Shown here piece by piece: positions 6,246-13,793 of a DNA stretch of 17,457 nucleotides (the stretch's first letter is position 1; each line of letters opens with the position of its first letter). The notes under the pieces were generated by a model, which did no database searches, was not told the origin of the DNA, and worked only from the letters and a program-made list of their open reading frames with translations. Made by a program: the position numbers and the translations under genes. Source of the DNA: Candidatus Moraniibacteriota bacterium (lineage in GTDB: Bacteria; Patescibacteriota; Minisyncoccia; Moranbacterales; UBA2206); assembly GCA_003482885.1 (NCBI GenBank), contig DMXN01000037.1, forward strand, positions 1 through 17,457, in the 5' to 3' direction.

Positions 6246-8887
6246 ATTTTTTCAATAAATTCCTTTTTTCCAAACGCCGCGCCGATAAATTTATCGGTTT
6301 TCAAGTCAGTTTTTAATTCCATCGCAGATTGTTTTTCTTCTTGATCGAAAGAATTGATGATATCTTGCTCGGGATATTGCCAGATAATTTTATAGAAATC
6401 CGGATAAATTATTTTGGAAGAAAACTCGCTACCAACGCTGCCGGATTGTTTTTGCGCCAAAAGAGAATAAGCGTCCGCCGGATTGGTTGTCAAATTCGTA
6501 TCCAATTTAAAAGGCAATAAATACGAATAGGCAATCGTCATAGATTCTTGCGGACTCACATATGTCCAGTTGGCAAAAACGGTTTTTCCGGCATCTTCGT
6601 AAATTCTCGTTCCGCTTTCTTCATCGATAACCGTTGAATCGTTTTCCATTCCCACTTGCGGATCTTGCTTAAAGCCCAGCGCTTTATAGTCAATCGGCGG
6701 AGAATTGAATTCCTTGATTTGTCCGGAAACGCTGATTAATTTCGAGCCTTTCGGAACATAGACGCGCATATAATCGGCGTTGACTTTATTCCACCATTCA
6801 TACGGAGTGCCGCCTCCATTGTGCCGTCTGGTTATGGAAACCGTGTCGATTATCGAACCGTCGGTTTGAATTTCCGCTTTGTGCTCGATTTTTTCGTCAA
6901 TCACTCCGTCGGTTTTGAAGCCGTTGATATTGGTATTGATCACGGACAAATAATCTTTTCTTGTATCGAGAATTTCTCCCGACCAGCCGTTGGCGGAAAG
7001 CATTTTTTCGATAGCGTAATTCTTGGAATAAATCAAAATGTGTTTTTCGTTCAAGCTGGTCAAAAGCGCGGACATTGTTTTGGCGATATCGGAAATATCG
7101 CGCGCGTTAAAAATACGATCCAAAATTTTCGGCGCCAAATCCGCGAGAATTTTTTTTGGCTGATTGAGTTCTTTGTCGTAATTCACTTCCACTTCCGTTT
7201 GAATATTTTCCAAAAAATTATCTTTGTCAATCGTCAAATTATATTCCGGCATTTCAATCGGTCCGGTTATTTCCAAAAGTTTTCGCATAATGGTCGGTGT
7301 CATCGTGATCACGCCGTCCACAGTCGGACCGCCGGTTTTTTCATAAAACCAAGCAGCTTTTTCCGCTGACATAGGAAAGTCCGGAAACCAATTACTGTCA
7401 TGCAAACTCCAATTAGCGCTGATTTTCTGGATTGGAATCGGCGGAATAATTTTTTCCCGCAACTGCCCGTCCGGATTGAAAATTCCATCCATAAAAAAGT
7501 TTTTCGCATTGCCGTCAAAAATATCCAGCACGGCGTAAGTCCCGATAAAACCTCCCGTCGCTCGCATTTCTTGATTGTTTTGAAAAAGAAACAAATATTT
7601 TCGCGGTCCGTTCCCGCCCAAAACATCCGTCAAAATTTTTCCTTCTTCAATAAAGCCGACAAAAAACTTATTAATTTCGGGCAATTTTTTTTTCAATTCT
7701 ATGAATCGCGTTCTTTGTTCTTCCGGAATATCCTCCAAATTTATTTCATTCAAATTTCCTTCCAGCTCATCGAGCTCCGCCGCTATTTTCGCGATATTTT
7801 GATTGGAATCTTGAAAAATTTTTAAAAGCGAAATAGATTCTTTATTTTCCGTTTCCAGCGGATTTTTGATTTCATTCAGCAAGAAAACGGTTTCGCTGGC
7901 TGATTTTCCGATTTGCGCGATATTCTTGCCGGCTTGCGCCAAATGCGAACCAGAAGAAAGCTGGTAAAAATACGGCAGAAATTTTGAAGATTCCACGATT
8001 ATTTTTCCCAAACTGTCGATATCCTTTTGAATCTCGCCGAAGCGATCATAAGCTTCTTGAAAATTGAAAGCCGCCTTGTCAAAATTCCGGTTTTCAATTC
8101 CGTTTTTCGCCTCCTGAAGATTGGCGTAAGCGATTTTTCCGTTTTCTATCGCCAAACCTTTTATTTTCAAACTTTTATGGAAAAATCCGGCGCCGAAAAT
8201 CAGCAAGAACACAGTCGCAGCCGCAAAAAAGAAAGAAAAAGAATGTTTTTTGCGAAAAATTTCATGAGCTATAATATTATAACTGTTTCTTTTTCCGTCT
8301 GTTAAAATTTTTCTGAAATTTTTGATGGACGAAAAAATTGATTGAAAACAAAAAACACTTTTATCAAAAACGGTTCGGCGCCACTTTCTTTTTTTAAAAA
8401 CATTTTTTTGCCAAGATAACGCTTGCCGAAATTTTTTTAATTGCTTTTGATACTCTTCTTCGCGTTTTCTTTCCGCCTCGACTTTTTTAACTTCTTGAAT
8501 TTCGGATTCTCTGATTTTAGCTTTTTGTGTTTCAATTTCTCGAACAAGTATAGCTCTTTCAGCGTTTCTATTTTTTATTTTTACTTCGCGGGCGATATCG
8601 ACATCTTGCGAAAAACAGACATCGGCGGTTTTCTTCGCGAGACAGGCTTCTTTTCTTTCTTCAAAAATTACTTTTCTGAATCTTTTTATTTCGTCGTCTA
8701 TTGGAGTCGATTGCTTAATATCGCAAAAACCGCGCGCCAATTTTATTTCCGGTTTTTTTATTATTTTCTTTCCCGCAAAAATTTTCGCGAAATCCGCCAC
8801 TTGTTTTATTTTTTCCAAATCCAAATCGCCTTCGCTGTTCACCGGTTTAACATCAAACATCTGCGGGATAATTTTATTTCTTCGCAT
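6242..8887 (-). CDS. DUF4012 single-pass membrane protein
   Basis: 881 residues. Residues 1-215 look cytoplasmic: a charged K/E-rich segment (about 105-155) likely to form a coiled coil, then a very basic patch. One membrane helix follows at about 217-236 (SFFFAAATVFLLIFGAGFF), putting the remainder outside. Residues 250-430 are helical, and the DUF4012 domain spans about 430-690, with hallmark segments LFLFQNNQEMRATGGFIGT (432-450), SANWSLHDSNWFPDFP (490-505) and GPTVDGVITMTP (520-531). A beta-rich tail follows. DUF4012 proteins are common in Actinobacteria and CPR next to glycosyltransferase genes; biochemical function is unknown to me. It starts 2 bases after the GT4 stop and overlaps the Bro-N start by 4, so it is firmly inside the operon. 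An envelope glycopolymer assembly or attachment role is inference. Confidence 0.9.
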   Translation of the reverse strand: MRRNKIIPQMFDVKPVNSEGDLDLEKIKQVADFAKIFAGKKIIKKPEIKLARGFCDIKQSTPIDDEIKRFRKVIFEERKEACLAKKTADVCFSQDVDIAREVKIKNRNAERAILVREIETQKAKIRESEIQEVKKVEAERKREEEYQKQLKKFRQALSWQKNVFKKRKWRRTVFDKSVFCFQSIFSSIKNFRKILTDGKRNSYNIIAHEIFRKKHSFSFFFAAATVFLLIFGAGFFHKSLKIKGLAIENGKIAYANLQEAKNGIENRNFDKAAFNFQEAYDRFGEIQKDIDSLGKIIVESSKFLPYFYQLSSGSHLAQAGKNIAQIGKSASETVFLLNEIKNPLETENKESISLLKIFQDSNQNIAKIAAELDELEGNLNEINLEDIPEEQRTRFIELKKKLPEINKFFVGFIEEGKILTDVLGGNGPRKYLFLFQNNQEMRATGGFIGTYAVLDIFDGNAKNFFMDGIFNPDGQLREKIIPPIPIQKISANWSLHDSNWFPDFPMSAEKAAWFYEKTGGPTVDGVITMTPTIMRKLLEITGPIEMPEYNLTIDKDNFLENIQTEVEVNYDKELNQPKKILADLAPKILDRIFNARDISDIAKTMSALLTSLNEKHILIYSKNYAIEKMLSANGWSGEILDTRKDYLSVINTNINGFKTDGVIDEKIEHKAEIQTDGSIIDTVSITRRHNGGGTPYEWWNKVNADYMRVYVPKGSKLISVSGQIKEFNSPPIDYKALGFKQDPQVGMENDSTVIDEESGTRIYEDAGKTVFANWTYVSPQESMTIAYSYLLPFKLDTNLTTNPADAYSLLAQKQSGSVGSEFSSKIIYPDFYKIIWQYPEQDIINSFDQEEKQSAMELKTDLKTDKFIGAAFGKKEFIEKI

Positions 8888-8889
8888 TT

Positions 8890-10023
8890 TTATTTTTGCA
8901 TTTCAATATTTTCATACACATCCCTCGTTTCTTCCGCCATCTTTTTCCAACTGTATTTTTTGATTTGCTCATAGCCTTTTTTAATTAATTCTTGGCGCAA
9001 TTTTTTATCACTGATTATTTTTTTCATCGCCTCGGCTATCGCGTCAATATTTTTTCCATCAAAGAAACGCGCGCTGTCGCCCAATATCTCCCGCATGCAA
9101 GGATGATCCGAAGATATGACCGGCGCGCCTTTCGCCATGGCCTCCAGCGGCGGCAATCCAAATCCTTCATAGAGTGATGGAAATACATTAGCAATTGAAT
9201 AACGAAACAGACTGTCCAGCTCGCGGTCGCTGATGTCCGAAAGAAAAATTATATTTTTTATTTCATTCTCACTCACAACAGTTTTTAGCCTTTTATAAAA
9301 ATAATCTTTCTTGCCGACCAAAGCTAGTTGCAAATCTTTTTTTTCTTTTAAAACCTTGCCAAAAGCCAAGACCAATCTTTCTAAATTTTTATGCGGATAC
9401 GCGTTTCCGACATAAATAAAATATGGTTTTATTATACCATATTTTTTCAAAATCTCTTCGCCATTTTTCGCGCCAAGCATGCAATAATCTTCGCAGGCTT
9501 CATAAGTTACAAAGATTTTCTTTTCAACCGCCGCGCCGTAATTCGCAACTATGTCTTTTTTTGTAAATTGCGAAATAGCGATTATTTTTTTCGCTCGCGC
9601 GATTGCCAGCCAGATGACAAATCGATACGCCCAAAATTTTATTTTGTAAAAAATCGGATGTAGCGTGCTGTTTTTCACAGTCGGGAAATGAAGCAATGTC
9701 AAGTCATGAACAGTCACGATAAATTTTTTAAAATAAAAAATCGGCACATTGAAATGCGGAAAATGCATCAAATCCAAATTATATTTACGCAGTAAGATTG
9801 GAAAATAAATTTGCTCGGCAAAAGTGTACCAATGATAATCCGCCAAAACTTTTTTAAAATTCGGGTTTCGGGGCCGATACTCGTCAAAATTTTCTTTTTT
9901 AAGAAAAATAAAATACTGATTGTTTTTGTCAACCCGCTCGAGATTTTCAATTAATTTTTGCGTATATCGTCCCAGCCCTTTTTGTTTAATTCCAAAAAAC
10001 CGAGCGTCAATTCCAATTCGCAT
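8890..10023 (-). CDS. Glycosyltransferase family 4 (GT-B)
   Basis: 377 residues, full length for GT4. The N-terminal Rossmann half begins MRIGIDARFF with the acceptor-side loop KGLGRYT (15-21), then VTVHDLT (103-109) and AIARAKKIIAISQFTKKDI. The C-terminal donor-binding half has YVGNAYPHKNL (204-214) and the retaining EX7E motif in YEGFGLPPLEAM (E286 and E294). It transfers a nucleotide- or lipid-activated sugar to a growing glycan on the inner membrane face; the specific sugar cannot be read from sequence. It lies 11 bases after the RAYT stop and 2 bases before DUF4012. The GT4 gene upstream at 10867 belongs to the same pathway, so the transposase gene interrupts an otherwise continuous sugar operon. 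Confidence 0.92.
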   Translation of the reverse strand: MRIGIDARFFGIKQKGLGRYTQKLIENLERVDKNNQYFIFLKKENFDEYRPRNPNFKKVLADYHWYTFAEQIYFPILLRKYNLDLMHFPHFNVPIFYFKKFIVTVHDLTLLHFPTVKNSTLHPIFYKIKFWAYRFVIWLAIARAKKIIAISQFTKKDIVANYGAAVEKKIFVTYEACEDYCMLGAKNGEEILKKYGIIKPYFIYVGNAYPHKNLERLVLAFGKVLKEKKDLQLALVGKKDYFYKRLKTVVSENEIKNIIFLSDISDRELDSLFRYSIANVFPSLYEGFGLPPLEAMAKGAPVISSDHPCMREILGDSARFFDGKNIDAIAEAMKKIISDKKLRQELIKKGYEQIKKYSWKKMAEETRDVYENIEMQK

Positions 10024-10034
10024 AAAAATTTATT

Positions 10035-10676
10035 TTACATATACATATTTTCCATATTATTTCTGTCTTTTTCCCAATTCGCGGGATTATTGAAAATATA
10101 TTCCCTAATACGATTCAACTCGTCTTCGTTGCGAATGATGCGGTCGTAAAATCGGGATTGCCAAAAAGGCAAGCCTTGCGTTTTACTGTAATCATTTATT
10201 TTTCTAGCGGTAAATGTTTTGAATCCGCGCATAATTTCGGAAACAGAATGTCGTTTTGTTTTCCGCACATCTACGCTTATAGAGACAGGTTTAAAACCTG
10301 TCTCTACGGGTAACACGATCTCTATGGATGACCTTTTTTTTGCGAATGTTTGATCTGTTGAAATATTTTTCACAGCAATTGACAAATTGTTGTGATTTTG
10401 AATAACAATAATTCCATGCGCATGATTTGGCATAATTACAAATTCATCCAAAATACAATTAGAATAATGATTCGGCAAATCCAACCAGCATGCCATGCAA
10501 ATTTTTGATTGTTTTGTCTCCTGTAATTTTTCATCAATTATTTCCCCAAAAAAATGCTCCCGGTCCTTTGTGCAAACAGTAATAAAATACGCTCCGTCTT
10601 GAGAATAATCGTATTTTTTCAAACGGGTCGATTTGATGCGATATTTGTTGCGAAATTTTGCTTGATTATTTTCCAT
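10035..10676 (-). CDS. REP-associated tyrosine transposase (RAYT, Y1/HUH family)
   Basis: 213 residues from ATG 10676; an in-frame GTG at 10694 adds 6 residues. Y1 single-strand transposase features are in order: AYFITVCTKDREHFFGEI near 29-46 (the family's first strand), the HUH pair in FVIMPNHAHGIIVI (H85, H87) and the C-terminal helix RIREYIFNNPANW with the likely catalytic Tyr193. FWQSRFYDRIIRNEDEL precedes it as in RAYTs. Such enzymes act on REP palindromes as single strands. Three palindromes with a shared core lie inside or within 0.7 kb of it: one in its own coding sequence (10280-10307, residues about 124-133, in the variable linker between HUH and Tyr), one just upstream (10705-10735) and one in the adjacent GT4. 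It is co-directional with the operon and leaves only 11 bases before the next GT4. Motifs are intact, so activity is plausible. Confidence 0.9.
   Translation of the reverse strand: MENNQAKFRNKYRIKSTRLKKYDYSQDGAYFITVCTKDREHFFGEIIDEKLQETKQSKICMACWLDLPNHYSNCILDEFVIMPNHAHGIIVIQNHNNLSIAVKNISTDQTFAKKRSSIEIVLPVETGFKPVSISVDVRKTKRHSVSEIMRGFKTFTARKINDYSKTQGLPFWQSRFYDRIIRNEDELNRIREYIFNNPANWEKDRNNMENMYM
10280..10307 (-). repeat. REP-like palindrome inside the RAYT coding sequence
   Basis: 13-bp arms TAGAGACAGGTTT and complement (10280-10306) around a single centre base. On the minus strand the foot is intact GTAG (10307-10304); the opposite foot reads TATAA instead of CTAC. Translated in frame as V-E-T-G-F-K-P-V-S-I. 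Confidence 0.85.
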
Positions 10677-10695
10677 AGTAGTAATCGTATCCACA

Positions 10696-10821
10696 TCATT
10701 TGCCGGTAAAGACAGGTTTGAAACCTGTCTTTACCTTATTTTTAAAACACAATTCAAAACCGACGCCCACCGCACATTGGAAAAAATTAACCTGTCCCGC
10801 TTTTGGTTTAAATTTTTTCAT
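10696..10821 (-). pseudogene. Small ORF, possible Nudix-gene 5' remnant ending in a REP palindrome
   Basis: A 41-codon frame from ATG 10821 to TGA 10696. It begins MKKFKPKAGQVNFFQ, which resembles the N-terminus of CPR Nudix hydrolases as I remember them (K-F-x-P-K-x-G-Q-x-D-F); the continuation is poor and no Nudix box follows. The last part (residues about 30-39, V-K-T-G-F-K-P-V-F-T) is encoded by the palindrome at 10705-10735. An extended -10 promoter lies 16 bases upstream, which would give a nearly leaderless transcript. It may be a decayed gene truncated by the RAYT/REP insertion, or a chance ORF in the RAYT leader. The family guess is weak. Confidence 0.3.
10705..10735. repeat. REP-like perfect palindrome upstream of RAYT gene
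   Basis: A perfect inverted repeat with 15-bp arms GGTAAAGACAGGTTT and complement around one centre base. It has GTAAAGAC in place of the GTAGAGAC of the sister copies; the compensating change is present in both arms, so the hairpin is preserved. It ends 28 bases before the preferred RAYT start, where it could be a target or regulatory hairpin. Confidence 0.85.
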
Positions 10822-10836
10822 GATTTTATAATTTTA

Positions 10837-10845
10837 ATTATATCA
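10837..10845 (-). promoter_or_regulatory. Extended -10 promoter candidate ahead of RAYT region
   Basis: TGATATAAT (TGn plus perfect TATAAT at 10842-10837) lies 22-30 bases beyond the stop of the GT4 gene at 10867. The -35 region is poor (TTTTTG with an 18-base gap is the best I see). It would drive the remnant ORF, the RAYT and possibly the downstream GT4-DUF4012-Bro-N-murJ genes. Confidence 0.45.
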
Positions 10846-10866
10846 CCCATCCGCTTCAAACAAAAA

Positions 10867-12063
10867 TTAAAAAACAAACATTTTCAGTGTTTTCTCTGCG
10901 GTTTTTTTCCAGTTGAATTCTTTGGATTTTTCCATGCCTTTTTGGACTAATTTTTCCCGCAATGCCTTGTCTGACAAAATTTGCTTCATCGCTTCGCAAA
11001 TTTCTTCCGGTTTGTGCGGATCGATTAAAATCGCCGCGTTTCCGCAAATTTCCGGCAAAGAGGAATTGTTGGACGCGATTATGGGAACGCCACAGGACAT
11101 CGCTTCCAACGGCGGAAAACCAAAGCCTTCAAAAAAAGACGGATAAATAAAAAGCGAAGAAAGATTATACATAAACGGTTTGTCGCAATCTTCAATAAAG
11201 CCAGGCAGAATTATTTTTTCTTTGAATTTCGACCGTTCAATTTCTTCAAAAAATTCCTCGCCCAACCAGCCGGACGACCCCGCGATGACTAATTTATATT
11301 TCGCTATTTCGTCGTTGCATGCCACAGTAGAGACAGGTTTCAAACCTGTCTCTACTGAAGTCTCCGCAGAAGATTGTAATTTATTATACGCTCTGATTAT
11401 TCCCAAAATATTTTTTCTCGGCTCGATCGTTCCGAGATATAGAATGAATTTAAAAGGCAAGTTATATTTTTCTTTGACTTCCAGCAATTTTTTATCATTG
11501 CGATTTATTATATGAAAATTATCTGCAATCGCGCTCGGAATAATATTGATTTTTTCTTTTCCTATTTCGTATAAGCTGGAAATATCAGAAGCAGTGGAAT
11601 CGGAAATCGCGATTATTTTATCCGCCCGCCGGCAAATTTTTTTGGAATTGATAAAAATATGCCAAAACCGCCGTTTCCAAGAAAAATATTCAGGATATCT
11701 CTCAAAAGACAAATCGTGAATTGTCGCGATTACTTTAATATTTTTACTTACAGCGCCGAAAATAATATTGGGGAAAAATACTATATCCGCCCCGCCGACT
11801 AATTTATCGATTTTAGGCCAGTTCAAATACCAAAAAGAAAAATTCAGAATTTTATTGGGAATTCTATTTTTTTTTATTTTAACATTGGTATATTTCGCAA
11901 AAACGGAAAAATTAAATTTTGGTTTTTTCCAAGAACTTAAAAACAAAAGATATTCGTTTTTTTGATCAAGCTCAAATAAATTTAAAAGCAACCCCAAAGT
12001 ATATTCTTCCACTCCGGTTCTTCTGCCCTCTATCAAGCATCGCGCGTCTACGCAAATTTTCAT
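10867..12063 (-). CDS. Glycosyltransferase family 4 (GT-B) with an in-frame REP insertion
   Basis: 398 residues, about 20 longer than its paralogue at 8890. MKICVDARCLIEGRRTGVEEY starts the acceptor half (split: MKICVDARCL, RRTGVEEY), ATIHDLSFERYPEYF follows (about 113-127), then CRRADKIIAISDSTASDI (144-161), LYLGTIEPRKN (209-218) and the donor-site EX7E motif FEGFGFPPLEAM (E312, E320). It adds a sugar to the lipid-linked glycan; specificity is unknown. Residues about 236-247 (S-V-E-T-G-L-K-P-V-S-T-V) are encoded by the palindrome at 11325-11357 and lie in a surface loop of the second Rossmann domain between LQSSAET and ACNDE, a position where such enzymes vary in length. The catalytic motifs are intact, so the enzyme is probably active. 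It starts 4 bases after the Wzz-like stop. Confidence 0.92.
   Translation of the reverse strand: MKICVDARCLIEGRRTGVEEYTLGLLLNLFELDQKNEYLLFLSSWKKPKFNFSVFAKYTNVKIKKNRIPNKILNFSFWYLNWPKIDKLVGGADIVFFPNIIFGAVSKNIKVIATIHDLSFERYPEYFSWKRRFWHIFINSKKICRRADKIIAISDSTASDISSLYEIGKEKINIIPSAIADNFHIINRNDKKLLEVKEKYNLPFKFILYLGTIEPRKNILGIIRAYNKLQSSAETSVETGLKPVSTVACNDEIAKYKLVIAGSSGWLGEEFFEEIERSKFKEKIILPGFIEDCDKPFMYNLSSLFIYPSFFEGFGFPPLEAMSCGVPIIASNNSSLPEICGNAAILIDPHKPEEICEAMKQILSDKALREKLVQKGMEKSKEFNWKKTAEKTLKMFVF
11325..11357. repeat. REP-like perfect palindrome inside GT4 coding sequence
   Basis: 33 bp: 16-bp arms CAGTAGAGACAGGTTT and complement around one centre base, with GTAG feet on both sides. It is the longest perfect copy in the window. 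It is read in frame as S-V-E-T-G-L-K-P-V-S-T-V. Confidence 0.9.
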
Positions 12064-12067
12064 TTAT

Positions 12068-12673
12068 TTAATCCAAATAATGCCTAAACATCACAATCCA
12101 AAAACCCAAAAATAATCCCACCGCCAATGAAGCCAGAAAAACAGTTTTGAGATCAAAATTATTTTCAACAATCACCGGATTCTGCGCTTTGATTTCAAAC
12201 CAAGTATTTTCTTTTTGATCTTCGTTCAACTGCTCGGTATTTTTTTTCAAAACTCTCATGGCGGCTAGAGAGATTTTTTCAGCAGTTTTCTTATCCGACG
12301 CGGAAAATTTTACCGAAACGATTTGCGAGGATAATTTTTCCGCTTGAAAAATTTTGGATAATTGCCGCAAACTGAAATTCCCCGCTGTTATTTCCGCTTC
12401 GTTATTAATATCAGTCGCGATTCGCGGACTTTTCAACCATTGCACAATTGTTTCCGCGAATTTTTCATCCGCCTGCAAACGATAAAAGTTATCATATTTG
12501 TAGCCTTCGGAAATTTGACTTCCCGATCGGGTAATATTCAAAATCAGCGAAGTATTAAAAGAAATCGGACGAAAAATAAAATAAATAAAAGTCCCTGCGA
12601 CTGTTAAAATAATTATTGTTAAAAATAATTTGAAATTATTTTTGATAATTAAGAAATATTCTTTAAGTTCCAT
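12068..12673 (-). CDS. Small Wzz-like polysaccharide chain-length/co-polymerase protein
   Basis: 201 residues. It has an N-terminal membrane helix at about 14-36 (FKLFLTIIILTVAGTFIYFI), an extracytoplasmic middle with a predicted helical region (about 100-165, SDKKTAEKISLAAMRVLKKN) and a second membrane helix near the C-terminus (about 176-196, VFLASLAVGLFLGFWIVMF). This two-helix hairpin with the first short segment EYFLIIKNNFKLF is the Wzz/PCP topology. It is shorter than E. coli Wzz (about 325) and lacks a C-terminal tyrosine kinase, so it would be a minimal PCP-1-like protein. It lies between two GT4 genes with 5- and 4-base gaps. A role in chain length or assembly is inferred from topology and context; homology is too weak to name a symbol. 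Confidence 0.75.
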   Translation of the reverse strand: MELKEYFLIIKNNFKLFLTIIILTVAGTFIYFIFRPISFNTSLILNITRSGSQISEGYKYDNFYRLQADEKFAETIVQWLKSPRIATDINNEAEITAGNFSLRQLSKIFQAEKLSSQIVSVKFSASDKKTAEKISLAAMRVLKKNTEQLNEDQKENTWFEIKAQNPVIVENNFDLKTVFLASLAVGLFLGFWIVMFRHYLD

Positions 12674-12678
12674 GAAAA

Positions 12679-13782
12679 TTATTTTAATTGTTTAAATTTT
12701 TCATATTCGCTATCAATATAACTTTTTATTTTTTCTTTAAAAATTTTCTTGTCGAATTTTCGAGCTTTCTCTCGAATATAATTCGGGTCATAATCATTTT
12801 CATTGAATTTTTTTACCGCTTCAATAATGTCTTCCGCCGTTTGATTTTCAAAAAACATTCCCGTTTTTCCTTCTTCGATATGCTCCGGAATATCTCCGCC
12901 ACGATAAGCGATCACCGGCCGGCCGGACGCCATCGCCTCAATCGCCACAATGCCGAAATCCTCTTCTTGCGGAAATATGAAGGCTTTGCAACAGGAATAA
13001 TATTTGAATAATTCTTCGTCCGGCACTCTTCCGAGAAATTCGATATTCGGACCGGCCATTTTTTTCAGCCGTTTTAATTCCGGTCCGCGTCCCAATATTT
13101 TTAACGGCAATTTTAATTTATTAAACGCTTGAATGGCAATATCAATTCGTTTATACGCCATCAACCTGCCGACTATTAAGAAATAATTTTCGGTTTTCGG
13201 ACTGATGTAAAAATTATCAAAAGTTATCGGAGGATTGACAACCAACGAGTCCCGCTTGTAATATTTTTTAATTTTTCTAGCGATAAAATTGGAATTGGCG
13301 ATAATTTTGTCCGGACGGTCGGCGCTGATTCGATCCCAAACACGGATATAATTCATAAAAAACGGAACGAGTTTTTTGATGAGAGCAGGAAAATAAAAAT
13401 CGCTTGTGTATTTATGGCAATCGTCCCATGCGTAACGCATCGGAGTGTGCATATAGCAAATGTGCAATGTTTCCAGACCGGTGATAACCCCTTTGGCGTA
13501 GCTGGACGAATCGGAAAGCACTAGATCGTAATCAGAAAAATCAAATTGCTCAATCGCCATCGGCATCAATGGCGGAAAAATTCTATGTCTCGTCGGAGCA
13601 AAAGGAATTTTTTGCAAATAGGAAGTTTTGATATTTTTATTTTCAAACATTCCGTGCATCAATTTTTTGTCATAGATTATAGTGTAAATCGGCGCGTCAG
13701 GAAAAAGCTCGCAAAAACATTCCAGCACCTTTTCCGCGCCTCCGCATTGAACTAAATAATCATGAACAAGAGCGATTCGCAT
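12679..13782 (-). CDS. Glycosyltransferase family 4 (WbaZ/mannosyltransferase-like)
   Basis: 367 residues. It begins MRIALVHDYLVQCGGAEKVLE, a signature of the GT4 subgroup with the GGAEK loop (14-18; split as MRIALVHDYL and GGAEKVLE). Next come CYMHTPMRYAWDD (109-121), ADRPDKIIANSNFIARKIKKYY, FLIVGRLMAYKRID (201-214, donor-side loop) and the EX7E motif EEDFGIVAIEAMASGRPVIAY (E274, E282; written here in two parts, EEDFGIVAIE and AMASGRPVIAY). Relatives act as mannosyl- or similar transferases in O-antigen and exopolysaccharide assembly, but donor specificity is only suggestive. It follows the sugar-phosphate transferase by 11 bases and may add the second sugar of the repeat unit. Confidence 0.92.
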   Translation of the reverse strand: MRIALVHDYLVQCGGAEKVLECFCELFPDAPIYTIIYDKKLMHGMFENKNIKTSYLQKIPFAPTRHRIFPPLMPMAIEQFDFSDYDLVLSDSSSYAKGVITGLETLHICYMHTPMRYAWDDCHKYTSDFYFPALIKKLVPFFMNYIRVWDRISADRPDKIIANSNFIARKIKKYYKRDSLVVNPPITFDNFYISPKTENYFLIVGRLMAYKRIDIAIQAFNKLKLPLKILGRGPELKRLKKMAGPNIEFLGRVPDEELFKYYSCCKAFIFPQEEDFGIVAIEAMASGRPVIAYRGGDIPEHIEEGKTGMFFENQTAEDIIEAVKKFNENDYDPNYIREKARKFDKKIFKEKIKSYIDSEYEKFKQLK

Positions 13783-13793
13783 TTTTTATTTCT

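Noticed and set aside
6821..7369. 182-codon plus-strand ORF opposite DUF4012
   Set aside because: Antisense shadow; its composition is a mirror of the real frame and nothing in it is recognisable.
9418..9445. Inverted repeat AAAATATGG...CCATATTTT with an internal TATAAT, in the GT4 gene
   Set aside because: AT-rich, inside conserved GT4 coding sequence, no matching -35 and no partner copies; best explained by chance in AT-rich DNA.
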